A DNA stretch of 64,000 nucleotides, taken from positions 682,001 to 746,000 of the forward strand of contig CABDWT010000016.1 of NCBI GenBank assembly GCA_901456055.1. Direction: 5' to 3'. How positions within the stretch are numbered: position 1 is the stretch's first letter; every line of letters starts with the position of its first letter. The stretch comes from Phytobacter ursingii (lineage in GTDB: Bacteria; Pseudomonadota; Gammaproteobacteria; Enterobacterales; Enterobacteriaceae). Under the pieces are notes generated by a model. The model saw only the letters and a program-made list of their open reading frames with translations, had not been told where the DNA came from and ran no database searches. Both the position numbers and the translations under genes were made by a program. Of the stretch, positions 16,309 through 24,647 are shown piece after piece.

Positions 16309-17514
16309 TCAGGCAGAGGGATCTGCACGTGAGGTCATGAAAATAAGTACGGTGGCAATAATCAGCATTGCGGCGCTGGCCAGAAAAGTACTCTGGTAGC
16401 CGTGATGGTCAAAAAGCAGCCCTCCCACGGTTGAACCGAGCGCAATGGACAACTGCACCATCGCGACCATCAGTCCGCCGCCGGCTTCGGCATTCTGCGG
16501 GAAAGTATGTGGAACCCACGCCCACCATCCCACTGGTGCTGCGGTAGAAATGAGCCCCCATAGTCCCAGCAGCACAACGACAATGGCTGGCTGACTGCCG
16601 AAGATAATCAGTGCCAGCGCGGTGAACGCCATCAACACCGGTATCGCCATCAGAGTCAGGTAGAAACTGCGTTTCAGCACCCGGCCAATCAGGGTTGTGC
16701 CGATGAAACCCGCGATACCGATAACCAGCAGGACACCTGTTACTTCTGCGGCATCCACCCGCGTGACGGTTTCAAGGAAGGGCCGGATGTAGGTAAAGAG
16801 CGTGAACTGCCCCATAAAGAAGATCCCCACACCCAGCATGCCGAGTGTCACCACCCGGCGGCGAAACAGTGTGAAGACGTTAGCGGACTTCGCTTTTTGA
16901 TGGACGACAGGCATGGAAGGCAGGCTGAGTCGTTGCCAGATAAGCGCGACGAGCGCGACCGGAACCAGGCAAAAGAAGGTCCCGCGCCAACCAATAACCG
17001 AACCAAGCCAGCTCCCCAGAGGGGCAGCCACGACTGTTGCCAGGGCATTGCCGCTGTTGAAAATGGCCAATGCCAGCGGAACGCGATGCACCGGTACCAG
17101 ACGCATCGCCGTGGCGGCTGACATCGACCAGAATCCCCCCACCACGATGCCAATCAGGGCCCGGCCCGCCATATAGGTCAGGTAATCAGGGGCCATGGCG
17201 ATGACCGCGCCCGAAACAGCCATCAGGCATGTCAGGCCAAGCAGAAGGGTTTTACGGTTGAGCGAGCCTGACAATATGGAAATAAACAGGCTGGTTACCA
17301 CGGCAAATGCCCCGGAAATCGCGATGCCTTGCCCGGCCATGCCTTCGGTGACTCTCAGGCTTTGTGCCATTGGGGTCAGCAGGCTGACGGGCATAAATTC
17401 GGAGGCAATAAGTGCAAAGACACAAAGTGTCATGGCAAAAACGGCCCCCCAGTGCGCAGGATGTTTACTGTCGTCGGTGGTTTTTTTTCGGTTATCGTCT
17501 GTCTGATTACTCAT
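16309..17514 (-). CDS. MFS efflux transporter, NepI-like
   Basis: Twelve-helix drug:H+ antiporter (DHA1-type) of 401 residues. The N-terminus has a hydrophilic lead of about 20 residues, then AVFAMTLCVFALIASEFMPV and the SLLTPMAQ motif found in NepI and related purine ribonucleoside or arabinose exporters. Motif A is weak; motif C-like GNALATVVAAPLGSWLG is present in TM5. Gene order places it between the cyclophilin-like protein and the YahK-type reductase. It could export a toxic substrate or product of the operon. Confidence 0.8.
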   Translation of the reverse strand: MSNQTDDNRKKTTDDSKHPAHWGAVFAMTLCVFALIASEFMPVSLLTPMAQSLRVTEGMAGQGIAISGAFAVVTSLFISILSGSLNRKTLLLGLTCLMAVSGAVIAMAPDYLTYMAGRALIGIVVGGFWSMSAATAMRLVPVHRVPLALAIFNSGNALATVVAAPLGSWLGSVIGWRGTFFCLVPVALVALIWQRLSLPSMPVVHQKAKSANVFTLFRRRVVTLGMLGVGIFFMGQFTLFTYIRPFLETVTRVDAAEVTGVLLVIGIAGFIGTTLIGRVLKRSFYLTLMAIPVLMAFTALALIIFGSQPAIVVVLLGLWGLISTAAPVGWWAWVPHTFPQNAEAGGGLMVAMVQLSIALGSTVGGLLFDHHGYQSTFLASAAMLIIATVLIFMTSRADPSA

Positions 17515-17636
17515 TTATGTCTTTCTTTTCAATGTTGAACGCGATACTGACCCTCAGCTGCAGGCTGATGAAACGAGGGTTTGAGGGTTTCGGTCGGTCG
17601 TAGGTGAGAGCGGCGCTGTGGCTATGACAGAGCAGA

Positions 17637-18125
17637 TCAGTCAGTTGCCCTGATTTGCACCGACAGAGGTCCATGACGCTGAAGTGCGGGTAATCCTGAG
17701 TCCACTTTGCCTACCGGAATCAGTGACCGGGCGTAAGATCTGCCCTGAACAAAAATCGCCAGATTGCCCCAGGGGGCATAGAAGGTAATGTCCCCGGCTT
17801 CGGGCGTCATGCCTTCAGGAGCCTGTGCTGTGGAAAGCCTGCGGGGCAGGTTGCTGATGCGCTCAATCTCGGCATAGTCTTCCAGTGTCAGAGAGAGAGG
17901 AAGCAATAAGGCAAAATCCCGACCCGTTGGGGTGTCAAAGAGAGTGGCGGTAGCGGGTTCTCCGTCCACAACGATCTCAATTTTCATTAGTGTCTCCTGA
18001 ACGTCTCGCCGGTCGTTGTCACCGGCCATGGCGGACTGCGTGACGACAAGCAGGCCGGCAAGGAGCAACCGCAGTGACGTTCTGCGGTGAGCGTTTTGCA
18101 TAGAGGTTAGCGTTGACTTTTTCAT
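17637..18125 (-). CDS. Exported cyclophilin-like fold protein
   Basis: About 162 residues. After a signal-like N-terminus (TSLRLLLAGLLVVTQSAMAG) comes the compact barrel seen in the bacterial cyclophilin-like family: KIEIVVDGEPATATLFDTPT, GRDFALLLPLSLTLEDYAEI, DITFYAPWGNLAIFVQG and a C-terminal LIPVGKVDSGLPALQR. This family is commonly linked to oxidoreductase operons and has no proven peptidyl-prolyl isomerase activity. It is the first gene of the leftward operon, divergent from a LysR gene 92 bp away. The exact start among ATG and GTG codons near 18125 is uncertain. Confidence 0.75.
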   Translation of the reverse strand: MKKSTLTSMQNAHRRTSLRLLLAGLLVVTQSAMAGDNDRRDVQETLMKIEIVVDGEPATATLFDTPTGRDFALLLPLSLTLEDYAEIERISNLPRRLSTAQAPEGMTPEAGDITFYAPWGNLAIFVQGRSYARSLIPVGKVDSGLPALQRHGPLSVQIRATD

Positions 18126-18217
18126 CACATTATTGTTACCAATATGCAGGGCGTTAACTAGCTAATGAATACTTAATAGCCTTATAAGTAAAATTTATAA
18201 ATAGACTGAGAACAATC

Positions 18218-19117
18218 ATGGCCAGACGCAATCTCAACGATTTACTCTCTTTCATCACCGTGGCGCGCGAGGGCAGCTTTACGCGCGCGGCCGCGCAGCT
18301 GGGCGTGACTCAGCCGGCGCTCAGTCAGGCGATTTCCGGACTTGAGGAGCGCATGAAGATACGCCTGCTGACACGCACAACGCGCAGTGTGTCGCCAACG
18401 GCGGCTGGCGAACGGCTGCTGCAGTCCGTAGGGCAACGCATTGATGAAATTGAAGCGGAACTGGATATGCTGACGGCGTTGCGGGAAAAACCAGCAGGCA
18501 CGGTGCGTATCACTTGCGGACCAAATGTATTAAAAAACACCCTGTTGCCCCGACTGACGCCCCTGTTGAGGGAATATCCCGATATTCACCTTGAGTTCGA
18601 TGCCAACCACGGATTCCGGGATATTGTGGCGGATCGTTTTGATGCCGGTGTGCGGCTCGGGGACACTATCGACAAGGACATGATTGCCGTGCCGATCGGC
18701 CCGAAGCTGCGCATGGCAGCTGCGGCTTCCCCGGAGTATTTCGCCCTGTGTCCTCCCCCTCAGACGCCACGCGATCTTGTGCAACATAGCTGTATTAATG
18801 AGCGGATGGTTCAGTCGGGGAAAATTTACGCCTGGGAATTTGAACAGGAAAACGGCAAATTTCACGTTCGGGTTGAAGGGCAATTAACGTTTAATACGTC
18901 TGAACACGTCGTGGACGCAGCGCTTGCCGGTCTCGGAATTGCTTTTTTGCCTGAAGAGGAGTTCGGTGCGCACCTCAGCAATGGAAAACTGATTCGGGTG
19001 CTTGAGGAGTGGTGTCGGCCTTTTCCGGGTTACTATCTTTATTACCCCAGCCGTAAGCAACCTTCGCCGGCCTTTTCACTCGTTGTGGATGCGTTGCGTA
19101 TTAACCTGAAAATTTAA
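18218..19117 (+). CDS. LysR-family regulator, divergent from the redox operon
   Basis: Protein of 299 residues. The HTH is LLSFITVAREGSFTRAAAQL followed by GVTQPALSQAISGLEE, and the effector domain includes DAGVRLGDTIDKDMIAVPIG. It is similar in length and motif to the LysR protein at 6754-7653. The 92-bp region to the leftward operon should hold both promoters. By position it regulates the cyclophilin-MFS-yahK-hydrolase-AKR operon, probably in response to a reactive aldehyde or quinone (inference). Confidence 0.85.
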   Translation: MARRNLNDLLSFITVAREGSFTRAAAQLGVTQPALSQAISGLEERMKIRLLTRTTRSVSPTAAGERLLQSVGQRIDEIEAELDMLTALREKPAGTVRITCGPNVLKNTLLPRLTPLLREYPDIHLEFDANHGFRDIVADRFDAGVRLGDTIDKDMIAVPIGPKLRMAAAASPEYFALCPPPQTPRDLVQHSCINERMVQSGKIYAWEFEQENGKFHVRVEGQLTFNTSEHVVDAALAGLGIAFLPEEEFGAHLSNGKLIRVLEEWCRPFPGYYLYYPSRKQPSPAFSLVVDALRINLKI

Positions 19118-19162
19118 CGCTGGATCTTCGGGTCAATGCTTACAGAGTGGAAATGAAGGGCT

Positions 19163-19215
19163 GCTGCTGGCACAAAGCGGACCGACTGGAACAGCAGAAG
19201 TTCGCATTTGTCATA
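19163..19215. repeat. Dispersed intergenic repeat, copy D (partial)
   Basis: CTGCTGGCACAAAGCGGACC (19163-19182), then AGCAGAAGTTCGC. It shares the TGGCACA-AGCGGA core with copies A and C, but the second arm is degraded. It marks the left edge of plasmid-derived sequence. Confidence 0.4.
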
Positions 19216-19385
19216 ACCGACGTAATGCTGAACTAACATTGCCGTGTGATAATCAACCGGGAGCAGGTCAGGATACCCGGCCATGGAGAGGAAAGGGTGC
19301 CCGGGGTTTACTGACTATATAAAGGAGCATGCGGTATGCATGGCAGAATTGCACACTGCTGAGCGGGCAGACAGAAGGAATCAGA

Positions 19386-19973
19386 ATGAAAAAATATGCT
19401 CTTCGGGGATGGGCAGTGCTCACGTTCACCGTGGCACTGGCCGGTAAGGAGGCATCAGCCGCCACACTCAGTGAAATGCGGGTACTGAATGCCACCCAGA
19501 AACCGGGGATGATGGTACTTTGCGAACAGCAGACAGCCTTTACGGTAAAAGGTCTGGCTGAGCCGGTACGAACTGAAACCCGCCTGCTAGGGCGGGTGCT
19601 GCGCAATGACGGTGACCGGATGGTCTTTCAGGTTACCCACACCATGAAAAACCCGGGTGCCGCGCAGCCGTTCCTGACAGAAAAGTTCCGGCTGACGACC
19701 ACCCTGGAGCAGGGACGTCAGAAAATGGAGCTCGATCCTGCCTCTGTGGCTGTGTCACTCCCGTTTGCAAAGCAGATGGAAGTGGCACACGCGGCCACCT
19801 TGAGAGAAAACCGGCTCTCGTATGCGGACTACAACAGTTACCGCATCCGGAAGCTGCCGGATTACGATATTCTGCCGGCGCCGGATATCCACGACAGCAC
19901 GGCGATGCACTGTACCACCCGTCACCCGGTGCCATCGGACAGCCAGACTGAAGCCGGTAAGATCACACCATGA
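19386..19973 (+). CDS. Hypothetical exported protein upstream of a resD remnant
   Basis: Protein of 195 residues; the start at 19386 has GAAGGAATCAG before it and gives the signal peptide MKKYALRGWAVLTFTVALAG. No domain recognised; the mature part is soluble and basic (RTETRLLGRVLRNDGDR, RKLPDYDILPAPDIHDS). Its stop overlaps by 4 bp the start of a damaged F-type plasmid recombinase gene, so the pair seems to have been carried over together from an IncF-like plasmid. The reading frame itself is intact. Confidence 0.6.
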   Translation: MKKYALRGWAVLTFTVALAGKEASAATLSEMRVLNATQKPGMMVLCEQQTAFTVKGLAEPVRTETRLLGRVLRNDGDRMVFQVTHTMKNPGAAQPFLTEKFRLTTTLEQGRQKMELDPASVAVSLPFAKQMEVAHAATLRENRLSYADYNSYRIRKLPDYDILPAPDIHDSTAMHCTTRHPVPSDSQTEAGKITP

Positions 19974-20313
19974 CCCTGCCGGCCCTTTATTCCCCGCAGG
20001 CGACGGTCCAGCTGCCGGTGGCCATTGATTATCCGGCGGCGCTGCTGTTGCAGGATGAACTGCCGAAATGCCTGCGGCACCGAAAGTGAGTGCGCTGCTT
20101 CATTATGTCCCCGATCTGCACCGCAAAATGCAACTGGCCACGCTCAAGCAGCGCACGGAAAAAGCAGCAAGGACAGCAGGCCAACTGCCCGCCAGCAGTA
20201 CCCCGCACCGCCTGGTTCCGCTCTCTAATCCACAGTATGTGTCCCCGCTGTCGTGCAAGGTTCCAGTCCCAGCAACCGGGCGAACCCCCGTATTTGATGA
20301 GCCCTGTAACTGA
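19970..20313 (+). pseudogene. resD: Broken resD, site-specific recombinase of F-type plasmids
   Basis: The sequence starts MTLPALYSPQATVQLPVAID, which I recognise as the N-terminus of the F plasmid ResD (D protein) tyrosine recombinase. A 1-nt loss in a CTGCTGGCA-like stretch near 20077 shifts the frame after DELPKCL, and the protein resumes in another frame as APKVSALLHYVPDLHRKMQL. There ATLKQRTEKAARTAGQLP follows directly, so the segment carrying the first catalytic Arg (recalled as TGARINEALAL) is missing; the gap lies between two copies of a LATL-coding repeat. After NPQYVS the sequence is unrelated. It cannot be active. Comparison with intact ResD is from memory. Confidence 0.75.
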
Positions 20314-20316
20314 ACC

Positions 20317-20499
20317 GTTATCCGTCAGCCACTCCTGCGACTCTGTTGGCAACTCCTGGGCCTTTTGGCGGCGATACTCTTTGCGCTTAATAAGGTTTAT
20401 GCTTCGCTGCTGCGCGATAACAGGCGTATAAAAGATCGGGCCGTAGCGAAAAGGGCTACCCGAATGGTCAGGATGTCAGGCGCAAAAAGCGATGGGTGA
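20317..20499 (+). pseudogene. Fragment with one membrane segment, origin unknown
   Basis: An open stretch of 60 codons with no obvious start, reading VIRQPLLRLCWQLLGLLAAI then LFALNKVYASLLRDNRRIKD and a basic tail ending at TGA 20497-20499. One hydrophobic helix and a cationic C-terminus suggest the end of a small membrane protein. It follows the resD debris in the same frame after a stop. Confidence 0.3.
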
Positions 20500-20617
20500 C
20501 GCATTAGCAGGGCGACAGTTTGCCGTTTGTCTGCACGCTGATGAAAATCTACGGCTGTGGGGATAAGAAACAGGTTATTGAGCCCGACAGGTTAGCCGGT
20601 CGGGCGTGTTTCACGTA

Positions 20618-21856
20618 TCAGGCCGGGTAGCAAATTTCTTCCGGCTGGCGTTGCATAATGACTTTACCGTAACGAACAGAGGTCAGCACTTTCGCCTGGC
20701 GGCACACCGCATCGTAATCATTTTCCGCATCCAGGATCAGCAGGTTCGCCGGACGCCCTTTGGCAATGCCATAGTTATCACCTAAGCACAGCGCACGGGC
20801 GCTATTATCGGTAATCAGGTCGAGGCAGCGCTGCAAATCTTCATATCCCAGCATATGGCAAATATGCAGTCCGGCGTCGAGGATGCGCATGATATTGCCG
20901 TTGCCCAGCGGATACCACGGATCCTGGATGGAGTCCTGAGCAAAGCAGACATTGATCCCGGCACGGTCAAGTTCTGCTACGCGCGTCACGCCGCGACGTT
21001 TCGGCCAGGTATCGAAGCGCCCCTGCAGGTGGATGCTTTCGGTCGGGCAGGAGATAAAGTTGATGCCCGATGCTTTAAGCAAACGGAACAGCTTCGAGCA
21101 GTAGGCATTATCGTAGGAACCCATGGCGCAAGTATGACTGGCGGTCACCTGCGCGCCCATTCCCCGTATCCGGGCTTCTTCTGCCAGCACTTCCAGGAAG
21201 CGCGACTGAGGATCGTCGATTTCATCGCAGTGCACGTCCACCAGGCAGCCATGGCGTTGGGCCAGGTCCATCAGGAAACCCAGCGAACTGACACCTTTAT
21301 CGCGGGTGTTTTCGTAGTGCGGAATACCGCCCACCACGTCGGCACCCATCTCGATAGCGCGGGTCATCAGCTCACGTCCGCCAGGGAAGGATTCAATGCC
21401 CTCCTGTGGAAACGCGACAATTTGCAGGTCGATAAGATGGGCGGCCTCTTTTTTCACCGCCAGCATCGCCTCAAGCGCCGTCAGAGACGGATCGGTCACA
21501 TCAATATGGGTGCGTACGTGCTGCACGCCGTTATCGCGCAGCATACCGATCGTTTTCAGTGCGCGCTGGCGCGTATCTTCTACCGTGACGCTCTCTTTAC
21601 GCTGGCTCCAGCGGCTGATGCCCTCAAAGAGCGTGCCGCTCATATTCCACTCCGGCTCGCCCGCCGTCAGGGTGGCGTCTAGATGGATATGCGGTTCGAC
21701 GAACGGCGGGATAACCAGCTTTTGTTGTGCGTCGAGATCGCCTGTCCCGGCCACTGGCATTGAGGTCTGCAAAGTGATGCTTTTAATCACAGCGCCATCT
21801 AATTCAATCGTATACAGCGCTTCTTTCTGGCGCAGACGCGCGTTGATAATTTTCAT
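20618..21856 (-). CDS. Cytosine deaminase-family amidohydrolase, probable 5-methylcytosine deaminase
   Basis: Amidohydrolase of 412 residues homologous to CodA. Metal ligands are retained: HxH in FVEPHIHLDA, His and Glu in VDVHCDEIDD, the catalytic His in TASHTCAMG, and Asp in CFAQDSIQDPW. The substrate Gln lies in LQIVAFPQEG. E. coli CodA has HDD at the last site (Asp313-Asp314); here it is QDS, so the residue equivalent to Asp314, which contacts the pyrimidine C5 region, is Ser. Small residues there are associated with 5-substituted cytosines in CodA variants and in described 5-methylcytosine deaminases (recall). The start at 21856 overlaps the PucR stop (ATGA). Last gene of the codB-pucR-codA-type operon. 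Confidence 0.85.
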   Translation of the reverse strand: MKIINARLRQKEALYTIELDGAVIKSITLQTSMPVAGTGDLDAQQKLVIPPFVEPHIHLDATLTAGEPEWNMSGTLFEGISRWSQRKESVTVEDTRQRALKTIGMLRDNGVQHVRTHIDVTDPSLTALEAMLAVKKEAAHLIDLQIVAFPQEGIESFPGGRELMTRAIEMGADVVGGIPHYENTRDKGVSSLGFLMDLAQRHGCLVDVHCDEIDDPQSRFLEVLAEEARIRGMGAQVTASHTCAMGSYDNAYCSKLFRLLKASGINFISCPTESIHLQGRFDTWPKRRGVTRVAELDRAGINVCFAQDSIQDPWYPLGNGNIMRILDAGLHICHMLGYEDLQRCLDLITDNSARALCLGDNYGIAKGRPANLLILDAENDYDAVCRQAKVLTSVRYGKVIMQRQPEEICYPA

Positions 21857-23088
21857 AAATGTTCCCGTAAATGGTTTTGTGACATACGCCAGATCGTTAA
21901 AGCGACCGAGGCGTTGAGATGAAATTGAGGATGGCTTATCGGATAGCTGGTCAGCTTTTCGATGCGCTGGATGCGTTGATGTAACGTGTTGCGGTGAATG
22001 CCAAGCCGCTCGGCGGCCCTGACCACGTTGCCGTTCTCCTGGAGCAAGGTTTCCAGCGTCTCCATTAACAGCCACGGACTTTTGCGATCGCGTTCTATCA
22101 GGCAACCGAGGGTGTCATGCATAAAATCGCTCAACAGTGCAGGGTCACCGATGGCAGAGAGGAGTTTGATAAAGCCCAGTTGTTGATAGTCGGTAATGCG
22201 CTGGGCCGGGCGCAGAGTATCGCTAAGATCCAGCGCCTGCCGCGCCTGTGACAGCGCGCGCTGATAATCCTGTAGTTGCTGTACTCGCGCGGAAAGGCCA
22301 CACAGTAGCGACAGCCTGTCGTCACCTTCCGCCAGCGCGAACAGCCATTGTGCTAACCAATTTTTCTGCTGATAAAACTCACCGTCCTCTTCCGGGAGCA
22401 GGAAGATAAACATATTGCTACGTTCTACCAGCGGATAGGGGTTGTCCTGCTGATTGAGTTGCTGCTGCAATCGCTGGCTTATGATACGGCGGGCCTGCTG
22501 TAACCAGGCTTCGGCCTGCTCGGGCGGAAACTGGCGAAACAGGTTCTGTATCCCCTCAAGGCGCAGCGCTACCACCCGCAGGGGACGGGTAAAATCCAGT
22601 CGCTGGTGGAGGGCGCGTTGCTGCAGGATTTGCAAATCGGGAAAATCGCCTGTTAACAGCTGTAACAGAATATCGCGTTGGGATTGCAGGGCATTTTCGC
22701 TGCGCACCAGCGCGGTACCGATGCGCTCGGTGACAATCACCATCTTGAGCAAATAGGGCTGCTCGATCAGCGGAATACCCAGTTCATCGGCCAGCGCGAT
22801 CAGACGCGGTGGGATGGCCTGAATATACGCATCGCCTGTGAGAATAACCATTCCGGCTATCCCGCGCTGTTTGCCTTCCATCAACAAATGGACCAGGTTG
22901 TCTTCATCGCGGGGATGGTTGATTCCGGTGATAAATACCAGCTCCCCGCCCATAATCCATTCGGCGATATTTTCATTTTCCGCCACGTAGTACCAGCGAA
23001 CCGCCAGCTGTAGACCCTGTTTACCCGCGCGCAGGCGCATGGCGGAGAGCCCCTCCAGGGCGAGGATTTCGCTGACCGTCAGGCTCAT
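21853..23088 (-). CDS. PucR-family transcriptional regulator
   Basis: Protein of 411 residues with the PucR layout: an N-terminal purine-catabolism domain (SLTVSEILALEGLSAMRLRA, ENIAEWIMGGELVFITGI, GIAGMVILTGDAYIQAIPPR), a central GGDEF-like region and the C-terminal HTH_30 (ETLLQENGNVVRAAERLGIH, then RNTLHQRIQRIEKLT). Such proteins activate purine and pyrimidine degradation genes in response to nucleobase metabolites or nitrogen status. It is encoded inside the operon between the permease (2-bp gap) and the deaminase (4-bp overlap), so it likely autoregulates. Confidence 0.88.
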   Translation of the reverse strand: MSLTVSEILALEGLSAMRLRAGKQGLQLAVRWYYVAENENIAEWIMGGELVFITGINHPRDEDNLVHLLMEGKQRGIAGMVILTGDAYIQAIPPRLIALADELGIPLIEQPYLLKMVIVTERIGTALVRSENALQSQRDILLQLLTGDFPDLQILQQRALHQRLDFTRPLRVVALRLEGIQNLFRQFPPEQAEAWLQQARRIISQRLQQQLNQQDNPYPLVERSNMFIFLLPEEDGEFYQQKNWLAQWLFALAEGDDRLSLLCGLSARVQQLQDYQRALSQARQALDLSDTLRPAQRITDYQQLGFIKLLSAIGDPALLSDFMHDTLGCLIERDRKSPWLLMETLETLLQENGNVVRAAERLGIHRNTLHQRIQRIEKLTSYPISHPQFHLNASVALTIWRMSQNHLREHL

Positions 23089-23090
23089 GA

Positions 23091-24353
23091 CTACTGCTCC
23101 GCGATGGAATCAGCGGCGGGCTGGCGTTTGCCGAGGCGGGTCAGGGCGATATAGACCAGCGCGGAAACGCTAATGCCGACCAGCGGGGCGATCCACGGTG
23201 ACAGGTAAGCCACCACCGCGCCCACTGCGTAGGCGCTCAGCCCCAGCCAGTTAAAGCGCGGTAAACGGGCAGCCTGCAGCAGCGGATAGCGGCCGCCGCG
23301 ATAGAACCAGTAGTCGGCGAGGATAACGCCGCCGATGGGCGGGATAATGCTGCCCAGCAGCACGAGGAAAGGGATCAGCATTTCATACATACCGCCAATC
23401 GCCAGCACAATACCGACGCCAGCGGCGACCACGGTCAAAGTACGGCGGCGCTCGCTGCGCAAAAGGTGGCAGGCGGCGGCTGAGACGTTATAAATCGTGG
23501 GGCCCTGAATGGTCAGCAGGTTGAGGCACAGCATTATTACCGCGGCGACGGAGAGCCCCTGCAGAATCAGCACTTCCACAATATCGGCCTGCTGATAGAC
23601 GATGGCGCACCACGCTCCGGCAACAATCATCAGCCCGTTGCCGATGAGGAAGCTGCTCATGCTGGCGACGATAGCGGTGCGGCTGGAGTTGGCCAGCCGG
23701 GTCCAGTTCGTTGCCTGGGTCGCGCCGCTGGCGAAGGTACCGAACACCATGGTGATGGCCGCCGACCAGGTCATGGTTTCACCCGGTTCAATTTTGGTCA
23801 TTGCCTGCCAGCCGCCGGCGTGATGGGCGGCCAGATACATCGAAACCACCAGCAGAATAAACATCAGCGGCACCGACACGCGGGATAGCGCATCCAGCCC
23901 CTTGTAGCCCACCAGCGCGGTGACACAGAACAGGATCCCGAACAGGATCATCAGGGGGATGGTCATGACAGCAGGCAGGGCGAGGATTTTGACCAGCGAA
24001 ATGGCGACGGTCGCGGTACCCCAGGCATACCAGCCCAGCTCGGCGAAGCCGAGAATAAAATCGGCGAGTTTGCTGCCAATTTCCCCGAAGCAAAAACGAC
24101 CCATCAGTACGGTATTAAGCCCGCTGCGGGCGGCAATCCAGCCGAGTGAGGCGGCGTAGAGGGCCAGCAGAAAGTTACCAATAACCGCAATCCACAACAG
24201 ATTGACGATAGAAAAGGAGACGCCAAGTTTGCCGCCTGCGAACATTGTGCCGGTAAAAAAAGTAAAGCTGAACAGGACCATGGAGATCGAAAATACGCCC
24301 TTACGCCCGGAGGCTGGCGCTTCGATAAGCGGAAAATCATTGCTGTTTGACAT
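23091..24353 (-). CDS. Cytosine/nucleobase permease, CodB (NCS1) family
   Basis: Nucleobase:cation symporter-1 of 420 residues with twelve predicted helices. CodB-like features include FFTGTMFAGGKLGVSFSIVN in TM1, GFAELGWYAWGTATVAISLV in TM3, and SGATQATNWTRLANSSRTAI in the loop after TM6 (CodB has a similar ATNWARF-type segment). First gene of the operon with the PucR-type regulator and the CodA-type deaminase. With a deaminase predicted for 5-methylcytosine, the permease may import cytosine or a 5-substituted form. A sigma-54-like promoter lies 42-58 bp upstream of the start. Confidence 0.88.
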   Translation of the reverse strand: MSNSNDFPLIEAPASGRKGVFSISMVLFSFTFFTGTMFAGGKLGVSFSIVNLLWIAVIGNFLLALYAASLGWIAARSGLNTVLMGRFCFGEIGSKLADFILGFAELGWYAWGTATVAISLVKILALPAVMTIPLMILFGILFCVTALVGYKGLDALSRVSVPLMFILLVVSMYLAAHHAGGWQAMTKIEPGETMTWSAAITMVFGTFASGATQATNWTRLANSSRTAIVASMSSFLIGNGLMIVAGAWCAIVYQQADIVEVLILQGLSVAAVIMLCLNLLTIQGPTIYNVSAAACHLLRSERRRTLTVVAAGVGIVLAIGGMYEMLIPFLVLLGSIIPPIGGVILADYWFYRGGRYPLLQAARLPRFNWLGLSAYAVGAVVAYLSPWIAPLVGISVSALVYIALTRLGKRQPAADSIAEQ

Positions 24354-24394
24354 AATTGAACCTCTGAGTGGCTATCTGAATGGCTATGCCAAAA

Positions 24395-24411
24395 TAGCAA
24401 GAGGTATGCCA
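24395..24411 (-). promoter_or_regulatory. Sigma-54 promoter of the codB-pucR-codA-type operon
   Basis: On the minus strand TGGCAT (complement of 24406-24411), 5 bp, then TTGCTA (complement of 24395-24400). This matches the -24/-12 consensus TGGCAC-N5-TTGCA at all invariant GG and GC positions with correct spacing. The start point would be near 24385, about 30 bp before the permease ATG. It implies RpoN control under nitrogen limitation, as for pyrimidine catabolism by rut genes. Confidence 0.6.
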
Positions 24412-24499
24412 AAATTATTTGGGCAGTGGTAACACAACGAGGTGGGCACTTTGCACATAAAATTCCCTTAACCGACAGGTCATTGTCAGGAGAATGTGC

Positions 24500-24521
24500 A
24501 TGGTGCAAATTTTCGCACCAT
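24500..24521. promoter_or_regulatory. Perfect palindrome about 125 bp upstream of the sigma-54 start
   Basis: ATGGTGC and GCACCAT flank the 8-bp centre AAATTTTC. Position relative to the sigma-54 promoter is typical for an enhancer-binding activator site. The half-sites are GGTGC-GCACC, the reverse order of the usual NtrC GCACC-GGTGC site, so the bound protein is uncertain; the PucR-type regulator is an alternative. Confidence 0.45.
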
Positions 24522-24647
24522 AACAGAGCATCGGCGAACGAACCTGTCTCGGTGTGCATCCACTCTTCACGTATCTTGAGGCCCGACCCGGAAAGGGGAA
24601 GATACCCGCATCAGAAGAGGGTAGGCGACAAACCCGCACCGAAACAC

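Noticed and set aside
20855-21682. A 275-codon plus-strand frame opposite the deaminase gene
   Set aside because: Antisense shadow of a GC-rich gene; the minus-strand frame carries all catalytic motifs.
24500-24521. Assigning the palindrome firmly to NtrC
   Set aside because: Half-sites are in the opposite order to the NtrC consensus; kept only as an unassigned activator site.
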